A stretch of DNA of 64,000 nucleotides from positions 5,707,131 to 5,771,130 of the forward strand of contig OW121854.1 in NCBI GenBank assembly GCA_933228895.1. Reading direction: 5' to 3'. A program made the position numbers and the translations under genes. Of the stretch, positions 1 to 10,376 are shown piece by piece. Source of the DNA: Platycnemis pennipes (lineage: Eukaryota > Arthropoda > Insecta > Odonata > Platycnemididae). The number at the start of each line of letters is the position of its first letter. Positions within the stretch are counted from its first letter, which is position 1. Under the pieces are notes generated by a model. The model saw only the letters and a program-made list of their open reading frames with translations, was not told where the DNA came from and did not search any database.

Positions 1-1092
1 AGAGAAATTGCCAGTAGAATTGCCCAGTCAAAAAGGGCATTTTACCAAAAAAGATTCAGCTTACAGCTGCAAATACAAGCGTGGAAATGAGGAAACATTT
101 CAACTGATCAAGCATGTTATGCTTTTATATGGCAGCCGAGCATGGACGATAGCAGCAGAGATATGAGGGCTGGAAGCATTTGAAATGTGGTGCTACCGAA
201 GAATGATAAGGATAAAAGGGATCGACCGAGTGACATCGGAGAATGCCTTAGGAAGAGTAGGAGAAAAGAGAATGGGGGCGTTTACTCGGAACCGAAATCG
301 CATTTTGATATATGAAATTGTTAGATGGAAACGAAAAACGAATTTTAGTGAAACAATTACTTTTCTAGCAACAACCATTCACTAATAAATACAAATTAAA
401 ATTGGCAAAAGGTACGCCCACCAAAGAATCTACTTTGATAACATTGACGTCATTTTCCTCCCACCCTTGACTGCTTTTAGGGGAAGGGAAGGGAGTGGAC
501 GGGGGTTCTCGGTAGGTCTGTTCGCACAGATGCTGTCGCAATCGCTCCTATTGGCAGAGTCAGCTGTGTCCCCCCACTTTGCGATAAGGTGAAGTAGCTT
601 CGCGGGCTCAGTTGTGATTCGACGAAGTCAGTGACGTCAGAGGTTGCACCACACCTACTTTTCCGAAAGGGTTAAAAACATCAGTTTTTCGTCGCCTATA
701 ACTCGAGAAATAATGGACGGATCAAAAAACGGAAAAATACGAGTCTTTTTATTTTACAAACTCTATCAGATCCGACAATTAAAAAATATGGTAAACGGCC
801 CCATTCTGCTGATAACTGTAAAACGAAGACGAGACACCGTATTCGGCCGTATACTAAGACATGATGTTATGATGAAGACAATCGCATAGGGAAAAGGGAA
901 CGGGAAAAATGTAAAAGGAAGGCCTCGTATGATATAGGTACATGTGCAGGTATAGGTACAGATAGGCACCTATATGGTACAAGTTTTGACGGTTTTGAAT
1001 AAAAGGAATTACGTTGGCCTGAAGAGGGTGGCCGGTAAGGGAATTGAATGGGGGACTGCGTCAAACCGATCTTAAGATTATTGACCGATGGT
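1..1092 (+). mobile_element. RTE-like non-LTR retrotransposon 3' fragment, split by an M element
   Basis: This is the C-terminal end of an RTE-like ORF with its 3' untranslated end. Readable motifs include an EIASRIAQ-like start, the MWCYRRMIRIK region (around 185-215), and, after the insertion at 270-806, the RRRD..FGRILRHD region and the closing stretch around TCAAACCGATC and GTTGACCGATGATG seen in all copies here. The frame is broken by stops and indels, so it is dead. The 5' end lies outside the window. The same protein segment is best preserved at 45.0-45.5 kb, and the assignment rests on that comparison. Confidence 0.8.
270..806 (+). mobile_element. M family copy 1 (unrecognised MITE-like element)
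   Basis: About 537 bp inserted in the RTE fragment. It starts GAATGGGGGCGTTTACTCGG and ends GTAAACGGCCCCATT, giving an imperfect terminal inverted repeat of roughly 14 bp. It contains a TGACGTCA-like motif, a G-rich block and a TTCCGAAAGGGTTAAAAAC motif shared with the copies at 12.8, 27.8, 33.1 and 57 kb. It has no coding capacity. The RTE reading resumes directly after it with no clear target duplication, and about two host bases seem to be missing. I do not recognise the family. Confidence 0.75.
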
Positions 1093-2429
1093 GATAGTAA
1101 AAACCGTATTCAGGACTAAGTTAGCTTACCAAAATCATCGCCACCATTTCTAATATTTTCCCCTCCCTGGATATTCTCAGGGAAAAATTACGGATGGACG
1201 GATTTCTATTCAAACTAGCTCTGATCTCTATTCTGAAATGAATAATGTATGCATCAGAAGGAGCCTTCATTTGGGTCCAGCGACAGGAAGTGACCGTGAG
1301 TAGAGCTACGGAACTCGGCCGGTCACGACTTCCGTCGGTTACTCTCCATCCAATATTCTATTCTTTCTTCCATTACACTTCTATTCACATTTCAAATCTG
1401 TCGGCACACGAAGCTTTATGACTTATCGACCAATAAATATCCTCGTGGGAAATAAAAGCACTTATCTGAACTGGAAATATTAACAAATGCTGTAAACGTT
1501 TCTTTCCATTGATGCAACTCCGAGGTACATTCACTTCTATCTGTAATTTTATTTGCGTCCTGGGAAATCTATGGAGAGAGAGAGAGAGAGTATGGAAATA
1601 TTTCGCATAGTAAGGACTAACCAGAGAAAGAAAAGAGCGAAATACTAAGTAATGTAAAATAGTATACTAATTACAGTGCATGTGGAGACTGGAGTAATGA
1701 GAGTTTAGTTTAGTGAATACCTGCAATCGGTAATAGAAAAATAGACTGTTTTATTCGAAAATACATCACCTGCTTTATATAAGGTGTACATTCTCTCTCA
1801 GGTCTATTACGAAAAGCTTTGAAAATATTTGTTTTGTTATTTAAAATATATATAGCCTCTTTCATATCATGAGCACCAAGGCAAGAGCGTTCATGTGGTT
1901 TCAGCAGCTATTTGAATTATTTATTTCAATTAATTGTAATAAAATTATTAAGATACTGTATTATCACTTTGACGTACACTTATAAAAATAATGGAAATCG
2001 CAGTTTTTCATTGTCCTTTATTTTACGAAGTGTGTACTGGGAATCATACTGATAGCTAGGAATCTTTCCTCTTTTTATGTAATTTTCTACTCGAGACCCT
2101 AATTGTAAAAAAATACCTCTTGACTTATACTTTAAAACTTCACTGTTAGAGCATTCTACAGGTACCAACTGCTTTATTATTGGCACGCACCTTCGATATA
2201 TCAGGTTAATTTTAAGATTTATATCTCTTTTCACGGAATCCCAATCTTAAATTATAACATTCTGCATATAGGGTATTTTTAGATTGATACCACATGTGTT
2301 AAAATTATGTCTGCTATAATTTCGAATAAATGCCCAAAATGGTATATTAAGCAATAAGCTAGGCCATATGTCCATACTATTGAAATCGTACAGGAATTAT
2401 GTCCTCAGAGTGGTTGACATACCAGTAAA
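1093..2429. other. No gene seen; short GA repeat
   Basis: AT-rich sequence with only short random reading frames. A (GA)n run lies at about 1574-1590. Nothing else is supported. Confidence 0.6.
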
Positions 2430-2828
2430 TGACGATGACAAGAGCGGAGAAAAATAAGGGTGAAAGCAGTCGAAATGTAGTGCTACACAAGAATGATGAA
2501 GAATAAATGGATCGACCGAGTAAGTAACGAGGAAGTTCTAAGGAGAGTGGGAGAAAAGAGAAGTCTTCTGAATACCCTGAGAAGAAGACGGAACAACTTA
2601 ATCGGGCATCTCTTAAGACGCGATGCCCTGATGAAGACAAGAGTCAAGGGAAAAGTGAACGGAAAAATTGGAAAAGGCAGGCCTCGTATGAGGTATGTGG
2701 AGCAAGTTGTGAAGGACGTGAAAGAAATGTGTATGTGTGAAGAGATTGGTGGATAGTAGGGGTGTGGATCGATTGGTGGGCTGCGTCAAACCAATCCTAG
2801 AATTGTTGATCAATGATGATGAATATCA
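2430..2828 (+). mobile_element. RTE-like retrotransposon 3' fragment
   Basis: Readable as the C-terminal segment WIDRVSNEEVLRRVGEKR, then the RRRRNNLIGHLLRRDALMKT and GKGRPRMRYVEQVVKDVKE blocks, ending in CAAACCAATCCTAGAATTGT and a GATGATGA tail. It is 5' truncated and frameshifted. The GAT-type 3' tail matches the other RTE copies here. Confidence 0.85.
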
Positions 2829-3019
2829 AGGAAACGTTGGCAAAGATGTTGTAGATACTAATGATGAGGTATTTCCTCAGCATTGTGACGTTGTGTGGCT
2901 GTGAAAAGTGAACCATGGAAAATAGAGACGAGTAAAGGTCAAAGGTTATTCAACTGTGGTTACTGAGCAGTATAAAGAAACTAAAAAGAACGAAAACGAA
3001 CGGTATGAGGTGCTGAACA

Positions 3020-3240
3020 TAAAAAAGGGAAGAAGTATGGGAACTAGGAGGAGACCTTAAGGCCTCAGATCTTAAGACACGACGGCCTGACGAAGACAAT
3101 CGTCGAGGGAAAAGTGAACGGGATGATGATATATCGGGCAAATTGTGAAGGATATAAAAGAGAACAATTTCGTTGGCCGATAGAAGAATCGAGTGGAGGG
3201 TTGCGTCAAATGAATCCTAGAATTGTTGACCGATGATGAA
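3020..3240 (+). mobile_element. Degraded RTE-like 3' end
   Basis: The ATCTTAAGACACGACGGCCTG block, the TGAAGGATATAAAAGAGA block and the terminal GCGTCAAATGAATCCTAG with GTTGACCGATGATGA match the copy just upstream. Internal sequence is deleted. It may be a second insertion or a rearranged piece of the previous copy. Confidence 0.7.
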
Positions 3241-3314
3241 AGTAGCATGAAGAGATATTTGTCTAGTGATTGACGGCCTTGAGGGGAAAAGGGAGTAGAT
3301 AGAAATGAGATTGT

Positions 3315-3760
3315 ATGGACGACCCCGGTTCATACTCCACACAAATGAGAGAAAGCAGTTGGAAGGCGTTTCCCTTTACGCTTTCCATGCGAGAGGAAAT
3401 TCAATCACGCGAATGTAATCGGTTAACGGGTCCGGATGTTGATAAGCCAGGTTTCGGGTCCTCCGCCTTTGAGGCGAATGCAAACGAGGAACTCACCCTC
3501 CTCTCTCATTCCCTCCCCTCCCCTTTCTCCCCCCTCCACTCCTCTCCCCACCCTCCTCCATGGCGCCCTCAAGAGCCGCTGCCTCGTTATCTCGTTTACG
3601 ATCTCCTCATGTTTATTGCCAAATCCCTTCGTCCAATACCTCTGCGCCCGATGTGGAGCAGGCGAATATATTTTTCGAAAGTCGTCTTTTGAGGCGAGGA
3701 ATCCTGTCTCCTGAGGTGATCGTGATCGCTCATCGATTCATTCTCGACTGATAACGTATT
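3315..3760. other. Pyrimidine-rich GC island, no gene recognised
   Basis: A locally GC-rich stretch with a long CCTCCCCTCCCC-type tract (about 3500-3570). Frames are open on the plus strand mainly because of low complexity. The protein in each frame is compositionally odd and resembles no family I know. It could be regulatory DNA or the edge of a gene. Confidence 0.4.
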
Positions 3761-3964
3761 GATTGATGGTCATTGAGTGGAAAACAAATGACTCGCGAGC
3801 CTATGGTAGGTGACCTTTACGTTGCGGACTGCCGCATCCAAAATGTCGGCTTGCACGAATCGATTCAGTAACGATTCAGATGGTCCATTCGAAACTCCGA
3901 CATTAGCCTTCTTTGATGATTTTGGTTTGCTCATATTGTGATGGCTAAAACAAATTTTGAGCAT

Positions 3965-5880
3965 TCTGTGAATTAAATACCGTTAGTGTAATAAAATTGG
4001 AAGCTTGATCCTATTGGAACAGATTTAACTGATATTTAATATTAGTATCATTCATGTACTCCGTGCACAATACTTTTATTTCAAGTCCTCTTTCACTTAC
4101 TCAGACTTTATTGATACCTACTAGTTAGAAAATGCAGCTATGCATTAATTTGCTTATTTTTCTAGATATTCATCTTTTTTCCAACATGTACAAACCGATC
4201 TATAGTTTTATAAATACAGTACTGTTTACCTACACATTCCACTACTTCTTTTAAGTAATGTAATGATTTTTGCACCCTGACAGTTGTGATAATTATAAGG
4301 TTAACCTCTTTTAGTATAATAATGGCATAAAGTTTCGAAAAGCGTTGTATTTCTGGTACCAAATAAAGAGTGGACAGAACTACGACAGTTAGTTTCTTTC
4401 TCTGTTGTCAGATATGATCTATGTAACATCGCCAGAGACTGACAATTTTAATATCTTTCATTCTGTGGTAACATTCATTTGCCAGAGCTGCCTTTGTTTA
4501 GAAAACCTATCTTTTACCCACGCACACGACAATTATATCAGGGAATTGTGGGTACACGGAATGAAAACCGGACATTACAGCCATGTTACTATGTAAAGGA
4601 GTATAGTTTGGCCAGTTCTATTTAGAAAAGATGCTGTGGCATATATTATCAAGTTTTAAATTAATATGTAGCGAAGAAAAGATATGATAGTCCGAAGCTT
4701 GGATGAAAGTAGCAGAAAAGGATAAACTGGTTATTGCGAGTGGAATTAGGGTGTGTACAGAAATCTGAAGAAATGGAGATAAGGAAGATTAACAGCTATC
4801 TGTATGGTAAGATTGTGGCAAAAAAAGAAATTCAGAAAACAAGGCAGGAATTTAAACAATTGATTATTACTATCGGTGCATTAAAGTTTGAGAAATGGGT
4901 GAAAAAATGAAACATTTCTTTAAGAGGTATAAACTAGCCGCATTCTCGCCCAAAAATTAACATCTTCTCCTACATTCCAACTAGATTAATGTGACTGACG
5001 GGTAGAAACGATATCAATAGTTAACAAATAAAAAGGGACAAATCTTTTCTAATCGCTTAAAAGGTAGAGGAGATGGTAATTCGTTTTAGAAGTGGATTAG
5101 GGCAGTTGTTTTTAAATACTGGAGTTCATTTGAGTTCCAAAATAAATTCAAGTTTTCATTGACCAACCGAAATACAGGTTGAAAAACGGTGTGAATATTA
5201 GTATTGCTACTCAAGAATAAATTGTGGGGATAACTTTACATTCGATTTAGATTTCCGAATATGTAATGGTAGTTATTTGGCCTCTACGCCTAAAGTTAAC
5301 ATCGCACACTTATTGTGTAGGCACGAATTATTGTTTAAAATAACTTTTAATCAAGATGCGTTGAAAATTATTCCATGACCTCACTAATTGGACAGTATTT
5401 AATTATCCATTTCATGTAGGCTCCTCGTACGAATAGACTGTTATATCATGTGCAGAATTTTATTATAAATCAAGTAGAGTTTACTGTCGAGAAAAAAATC
5501 ACCTGCAAATAATAATACTTTGCATCTATATGTAAATTACCTGGCCAATTAAGAAAAAATATTTTATAACAAGTGAAAAAAATACAGTTCATTGCTCTTA
5601 ACTGAATTGAAGCAATGATCCGAAAATAAGTTAGTTTTGAACTCGAGCAAGTAAGCTTGAGACGTTACACTTCATTTTATTGCCGCGGTTACTTTTTATT
5701 AAAACACCAATGAACGTATATTTAAGGGACCTCGAATTCCTTCCGAGTTTAAGACCTTTAAATAACTCCGCTGGTATTCATTGTATAAATTAAAGTGGGC
5801 GGGCTTGGTTGAATGATAAATCTTATTTATTTAAAAAGATGGTGCTGGTGGAATGAGGAAGTGGTACTTCGAGGGAAGTT
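3965..5880. other. AT-rich spacer, nothing recognised
   Basis: No repeat family, tRNA or coding signature was recognised on either strand; only short chance frames. Confidence 0.6.
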
Positions 5881-5889
5881 CTGCGTCAT

Positions 5890-6335
5890 TCTGTTTTTTT
5901 TTTCACTCCTCCCACTCCGGGCCCTTCCCCATAAACGTGTTGTGAGCACAAAGAGGCTCCTGCCCAATGAGAGAGGGTGTCGTCGGGTGACGATGTCGGC
6001 ACCGCCGGGGGGAAGGGCCCTTCAGGGTCCAACCCACGGGACCATTTCACTCTTGAAACGGAGAATTAATTGAGGACGGGGACGGGGTCTTTTTTTGCCA
6101 AACTCAAAATTCGCCTTATTCCAGATTCCGACATTTTTATGGGACACGGGGGGGAGAGGGTGGTGAGATGGACCGGAACCAGTCGCCCGACGTGAAGGCC
6201 GGGGTGGGAAGGGAGGGAGGGGTGTCCTGAGCTGGGTGCACGTGTGGCGTAGGCAACTCGGATGATCCCCGGGGGGCAGAGCCGAATGGAAGATCTGCAA
6301 TACGACCCTTGGAAAGTTAGCCACGCCACTTCGAG
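5890..6335. other. GC-rich island, no gene recognised
   Basis: G-rich plus strand with GGGGACGGGG, GGGGGGAGAGGG and CCCCGGGGGG runs. Minus-strand frames are open (6022-6435 and 6066-6329) but give proline- and arginine-rich low-complexity protein. I see no splice or coding signal that would make this a gene. Confidence 0.4.
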
Positions 6336-6575
6336 ATGCTGCCCTAGATCCAGAGATCATATGTTTTTGAATTGTGAGAGAAAATAGTGCTTTCGATAAG
6401 AAAGTATCGTAAAATAGTAGTGTCCAGATCGCCAATTCCTTTATAAATATATAGCTAGATTTCCGTTGCTGTTCTAGGGCACGCCCTTTAAGAACAAGTG
6501 CAGTTAAGTTAGAAAAAGATCAGACATTTATTTTCATTAATATATATTCAATATCATCATCATCGGTCAACAATC

Positions 6576-7004
6576 CTAGGATTGGTTTGACGCAGCTTTC
6601 CACTGGATTCTTCTATCGGCCAACCTTTTCATTGTGACGTAATTCTTCTCTTTTACATCCTTCACAACCTGTTCCATGTATCTCATACGTGGTCTGCCTT
6701 TTCCAGTCTTCCCGTTCACTTTTCCCTCGACGATAGTCTTCATCAGGCCATCATGTCTCAAGATATGTTCGATTAAGATTTCCCTTCTTCTTTTTAGAGT
6801 TGTCAGCAGACTTCTCTTTTCTCCTACTCTTCTTAGCACTTCCTCGTTACTTACTCGGTCGATCCATTTAATCTCCAGCATTATTCTGTAGCACCACATT
6901 TCAAATGCTTCTACCCTTTTCTTCTCCGCTGCTGTCATCGTCCATGATTCACTGCCGTAAAGGAACATGCTCCAGATGTATGTTCTGATGAACTGTTTCC
7001 TCAC
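6576..7004 (-). pseudogene. C-terminal domain of RTE-like ORF
   Basis: The 142-residue frame carries the conserved block FLYGSESWTM, the MWCYRIMLEIKWIDRVSN segment, VLRRVGEKRSLL and GKGRPRMRYMEQVVKDVKE, ending QWKAASNQS with a natural stop. It is the domain downstream of the RT in this family; its biochemical role is not evident from sequence. A frameshift separates it from the RT frame upstream. Confidence 0.8.
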
Positions 7005-7162
7005 TTCTATGCTTGTATTTCCTGCTGTAAGTAGATTCTTCTTTTGATAGAATGCCCATTTGCCTGGGCTATTCTACTCACTATTTCTTTCTAGCTTCGT
7101 CCATCGTTGGTTACTCGGCTTCTTAGATAACAGGACTCTTTAACCTCTTCAAGTTTTTGTTT

Positions 7163-7654
7163 TCATAGTTTGACATTTGTTTTAGTCTCTTCTTTCTTGC
7201 TGCACACCAATTTCTTAGTCTTTTTGTTATTTATCTTTAGCTGATATCTGACCATAGTCCTTTCCATGGTTGTTAGCATCTTATTCAGCTCCTTGTCTGT
7301 CTCTGCTATGAGGGCTATGTCATCAGCGAATCGTAACATGATTGTTTCTCCGTGGATTTTCACTCCAGAACACTTCTCCTTGACTTCATTTATGTCTCTC
7401 TCGATGTAAACATTAAAAATTACGGGAGACAGTGCGCAACCTTGTTTCACTCCTTTCCTTATTCTTGCCTCTTCACAGCGGAGTCCAGATTTAATCACAG
7501 CAACTTGGTTTTTATACAGACTGTGTATAATTCTTCGGTCATTGTAGGACACTCCAATTCGCTTCAGAATTCCAAGCATTGAATCCCAATCCACGTTGTC
7601 AAAGGCCTTCTCTAAATCCACAAATGCAATGAAGAATGGAGAAGAATAAACCAA
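7163..7654 (-). pseudogene. Reverse transcriptase domain fragment (RTE-like)
   Basis: The frame reads the palm of a non-LTR reverse transcriptase: FVDLEKAFDNVDWD (residues ~11-24) carries the first catalytic aspartate, KQGCALSPVIFNVYIE follows, and LRFADDIALI (~105-114) carries the FADD active site. About 163 residues are open, much less than a full RT domain. In an intact element this enzyme would copy the element RNA at a nicked target. It belongs to the copy at 6555-7674; the reported first methionine is internal, not a start. Confidence 0.85.
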
Positions 7655-7902
7655 CGTTCATTGCATTTGTGGATTATATTCAATATAATAATTATACAAA
7701 CAAAAGGTTTCGATTTTCTGCCTAACATTACGTACAGAAACAAATGTGTCAAGCTACTAACATGCCTTTCCAATTTGGTTTGAGTTGAAAATAATTTTAA
7801 ATTATCTTTATTAAGATGTGTCAATCCACGAACGGTGGACACAAAACTTACATCAATATGGTAAAATGTCGTCTAACATATATTTTTTTAATTTTCTTAT
7901 TT

Positions 7903-8208
7903 TAATGTCCTTTTTTCCTCTTACAATTAGGGGCAGAAATAGCGGTTAATATGTCCAATGCGAGTGAATCAATCCATAGCGTAGGTAGTTGCATGTTGGT
8001 ATAAGGGTTTGAAGGTAATCCAACTAACAGCATGTTTTTGCATGCTTAGTTTGCTATTTTTATCTTTTTTTAAATAGTGAAGTTAAGAATAGTATATTAA
8101 TACTAATCCTTTTCATGCATGATACGTGGTGCATGTTTGGCGAGACTTCACCCCCTGCCAAACACCTTTATTGTGGCTTGCAGGGTACTATGTAGATGTA
8201 GATGTAAC
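7903..8208 (+). mobile_element. L2-like family A, 3' end
   Basis: Starts at the codons for the KMSFFPR region of ORF2 and runs through the family A 3' untranslated region (ATGTTTTTGCATGC, ATGCATGATA) to the stem-loop CCCTGCC...GGCTTGCAGGG and the tail ATGTAGATGTAGATG. Strong 5' truncation is typical of target-primed insertions. Confidence 0.85.
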
Positions 8209-8334
8209 TTAACAGCAGCTTCTCAGAGGCCAAGAGAAGAATAACTTAATCAAAGAAAGCCCCCCGAGCAAAGAAAAGCCTCTCGGTAAATTACAATATT
8301 AATATTGAGACTGAGGAGGAATTTTTTAAAAGTG

Positions 8335-8975
8335 TAGCATGGAGTGTACCAACATGTGGATGTGAGACATGGACTCTATAAAAGAACGAAACCACTAAAA
8401 CTTGTAGTTGCAGAAATGTGGTTTCGGAGGAGAGAGAGTCAAGAACTTTGTAGGCCGATAGAAAAACAAATGCTCAAGTAGTAAATCAAGTTCATTCGGA
8501 AAGAGAACTACTAAGGCAAGGAAAGTTAGGCGTATCCTTGTGTAGGCTTCCGCGGGTTGTCTTACTTGAAGATGCAGGTCTTTCGGGATTCCCTCCGCGT
8601 TGGTCAATAGTTCCTGGGACAACAGGTTCGCCGGCGTTGCAGTCGGCTTCTTCAGATCAGTGACGTTCAAGTCAGTCGGTTTCTTCACTGACCTGAAGAA
8701 ACCGACTGCAACGCCGGCTAAACTGTCGTCCCAGGAACTATGGACCAACGCGAGGGAATACCGAAAGACCTGAAAGTTAGGCTTATCGGATTACACCTTC
8801 ATACAAAATACAATTAGAAGGTGAAAAACTCGGGAAAAAAAGTGATAGAGTTACCAAGAACTTCGTATTTGAAAGTTAATGGTACCGGAAATGGGATGCA
8901 GCTCGTATGCTGAAATGAACAGGATGGCTGTAGAGCGAGACGGTTGGAAATCCTGGCTGCGGCAACAAGGCTCTG
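8335..8975 (+). pseudogene. Degraded non-LTR retrotransposon C-terminus, split by a foldback
   Basis: The frame around 8353 reads CGCETWTL followed by a KNETTKT-like stretch, similar to the GCETWTL..AEMWFWRR block found in several RTE-like proteins. The match continues weakly after the foldback (to about 8975). Stops and frameshifts are frequent. Call is by motif only. Confidence 0.45.
8537..8771. mobile_element. Foldback element F1 with 16-bp target duplication
   Basis: Inverted arms of about 90 bp (about 8576-8665 and 8684-8771) face each other across a short loop. The host 16-mer GAAAGTTAGGC[G/T]TATC flanks it at 8521-8536 and 8772-8787 with one mismatch. Each arm carries CTGAAGA, a CCG...CGGC hairpin and then a GAAC/TAAAC plus GTC element that resembles the hammerhead ribozyme core. 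No coding capacity. Possibly a Penelope-like derivative (inference). Confidence 0.75.
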
Positions 8976-8985
8976 TCTCTATTTA

Positions 8986-9377
8986 AACTTAAGTAGCTTG
9001 TACAATTTATAACATCTTTTAACGTTCACTGATATTTAGTTGTGTAGATTGAATTACTTAACTTTAGTACATACTCTATAGTTCCACTGAATATTGATGC
9101 AATTTTGTTTTAAAGTATTCGCAAGACGAACCTTGAATTAGAGGGTTAGGCGTGGCTTAGAAAAAAAAGCTGAGGTACGCCAGAACGAGTGTACGCTATT
9201 GCGGTGATTACATAAGGAGTGAACTCCTACACGAGTCAACATGTAAAGTCCGATTTACATTTGGAATTTGATTTTCATGCAGCAATAATTTTGGTCATAC
9301 ATGGTTCAGTGTATCCATACGTGCTGAGATTAGCGTTCCTTAGACTGACATTCCGCTGCTTTCTAGGAGATTAGCGT
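8986..9377. other. AT-rich spacer, nothing recognised
   Basis: No repeat family or coding signal seen. Confidence 0.5.
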
Positions 9378-10376
9378 CGTGTATTAGCCGATGACGCTGT
9401 AGTGTACAGGGAAATTCTATACCCAAACGATAAAGAATATTTAAATATCGACCTTCAAGCAATTGAAACTTGGTGTGATACATGGCAGTTAGAATTAAGC
9501 TTTAAAAAATGTCTTGTAATGAATTTTTGGAAAAAGAATAGCTTTCCTCCTAGCACTTACAAAATAAGTAATAATCAATTAACAAACGCGGAATCCATTA
9601 AATATCTTGGAATAAGACTGACACATGATCTTTCCTGGGGAAAATACGTTAAATATAATGGGTCAAGCGAATCGTTAACTGGGATTCGTCAAAAGAGTAC
9701 TGGGTAAATGTGACGATCATGTACGAGAAATCAGCTACTTTTCCCTTGTAAGACCTCATTTGGAATATGCTGCCAGTGTATGGGATCCCTATGAAATCGG
9801 TGTAAATAACGAACTTGAACGTGTGCAGCGAAGATCGGCAAGATTTGTAAAGGGACGGTATGATAACCATATTAGCGTAACCAGTCTATTAAATGAATTA
9901 ATTAAATTGGGAATCATTGTCAGATCGCAGGCTGAAAATTAGACTTAATCTCTCAAATAAATTCCAAAACCATATTTTCAGTGATGATGTTAAAAATATT
10001 TTGCGGACCCCAACTTACTATGGTAGACTGGACCATAATCACAAAATTAGAGAAATTGATTACCGAACTGACAGATTCAAAATGTCCTTTTTTCCTCGTA
10101 CAATTGGGGAACTGAATAACGGTATCCCGTGCAAGTGTAGTAATGGATAACATTAGTAGCTGCATGATTCTTTAAGGACTTGAAGCTAATCCAACTACCA
10201 GCATGTTTTTGCCTGTACGCTTTGCTATGTTTATCTTTTTTGAATGGTGAAGTTTAGAACAATATATAAATACTAATCCTTTTTTATGCATTGTGAGTAT
10301 TGCATATTTGGTGAGAAGTCACCCCCTGCCACACACTTTTATGGTGGCTTGCAGGGTATTATCTAGATGTAGGTGT
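9378..10376 (+). mobile_element. L2-like family A, ~1 kb copy
   Basis: Begins inside the RT catalytic motif (LADDAVVYREI-like, with ADDA visible at 9385 onward), continues through IETWCDTWQLELS, the SIKYLGIRLTHDLSWGK block, LEYAASVWDPYEIG, the QRRSARFVKGRYDNHISVTS block and REIDYRTDRFKMSFFPR, and ends with the 3' stem-loop and an ATGTAG tail. At least two frameshifts (near 9655 and 9905) inactivate it. In the intact element this ORF2 region follows the RT palm. Confidence 0.88.

Larger units (their letters stand above)
6555..7674 (-). mobile_element. RTE-like retrotransposon, 5'-truncated and 5'-inverted
   Basis: A 1.1-kb minus-strand copy with a clear 12-bp target duplication, TATATTCAATAT, at 6543-6554 and 7675-7686. 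The 3' end carries the (GAT)n tail. Two ORF pieces remain: reverse-transcriptase motifs (7163-7654) and the C-terminal domain (6576-7004). At the 5' end a ~17-bp stretch containing CCACAAATGCAATGAA appears a second time in inverted orientation at about 7657-7673, as expected from twin-primed or snap-back integration. It lacks the endonuclease and most of the RT fingers. Confidence 0.88.

Noticed and set aside
193..378. Small protein in the M element
   Set aside because: Similar frames recur in other M copies but with frameshifts and without conservation as protein; they are chance frames in a repeat.
1574..1590. Regulatory GAGA element
   Set aside because: A plain dinucleotide repeat; no other support.
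8395..8748. 117-codon minus-strand protein
   Set aside because: Most of it is encoded by the two complementary arms of foldback F1, so the frame is a by-product of the palindrome.
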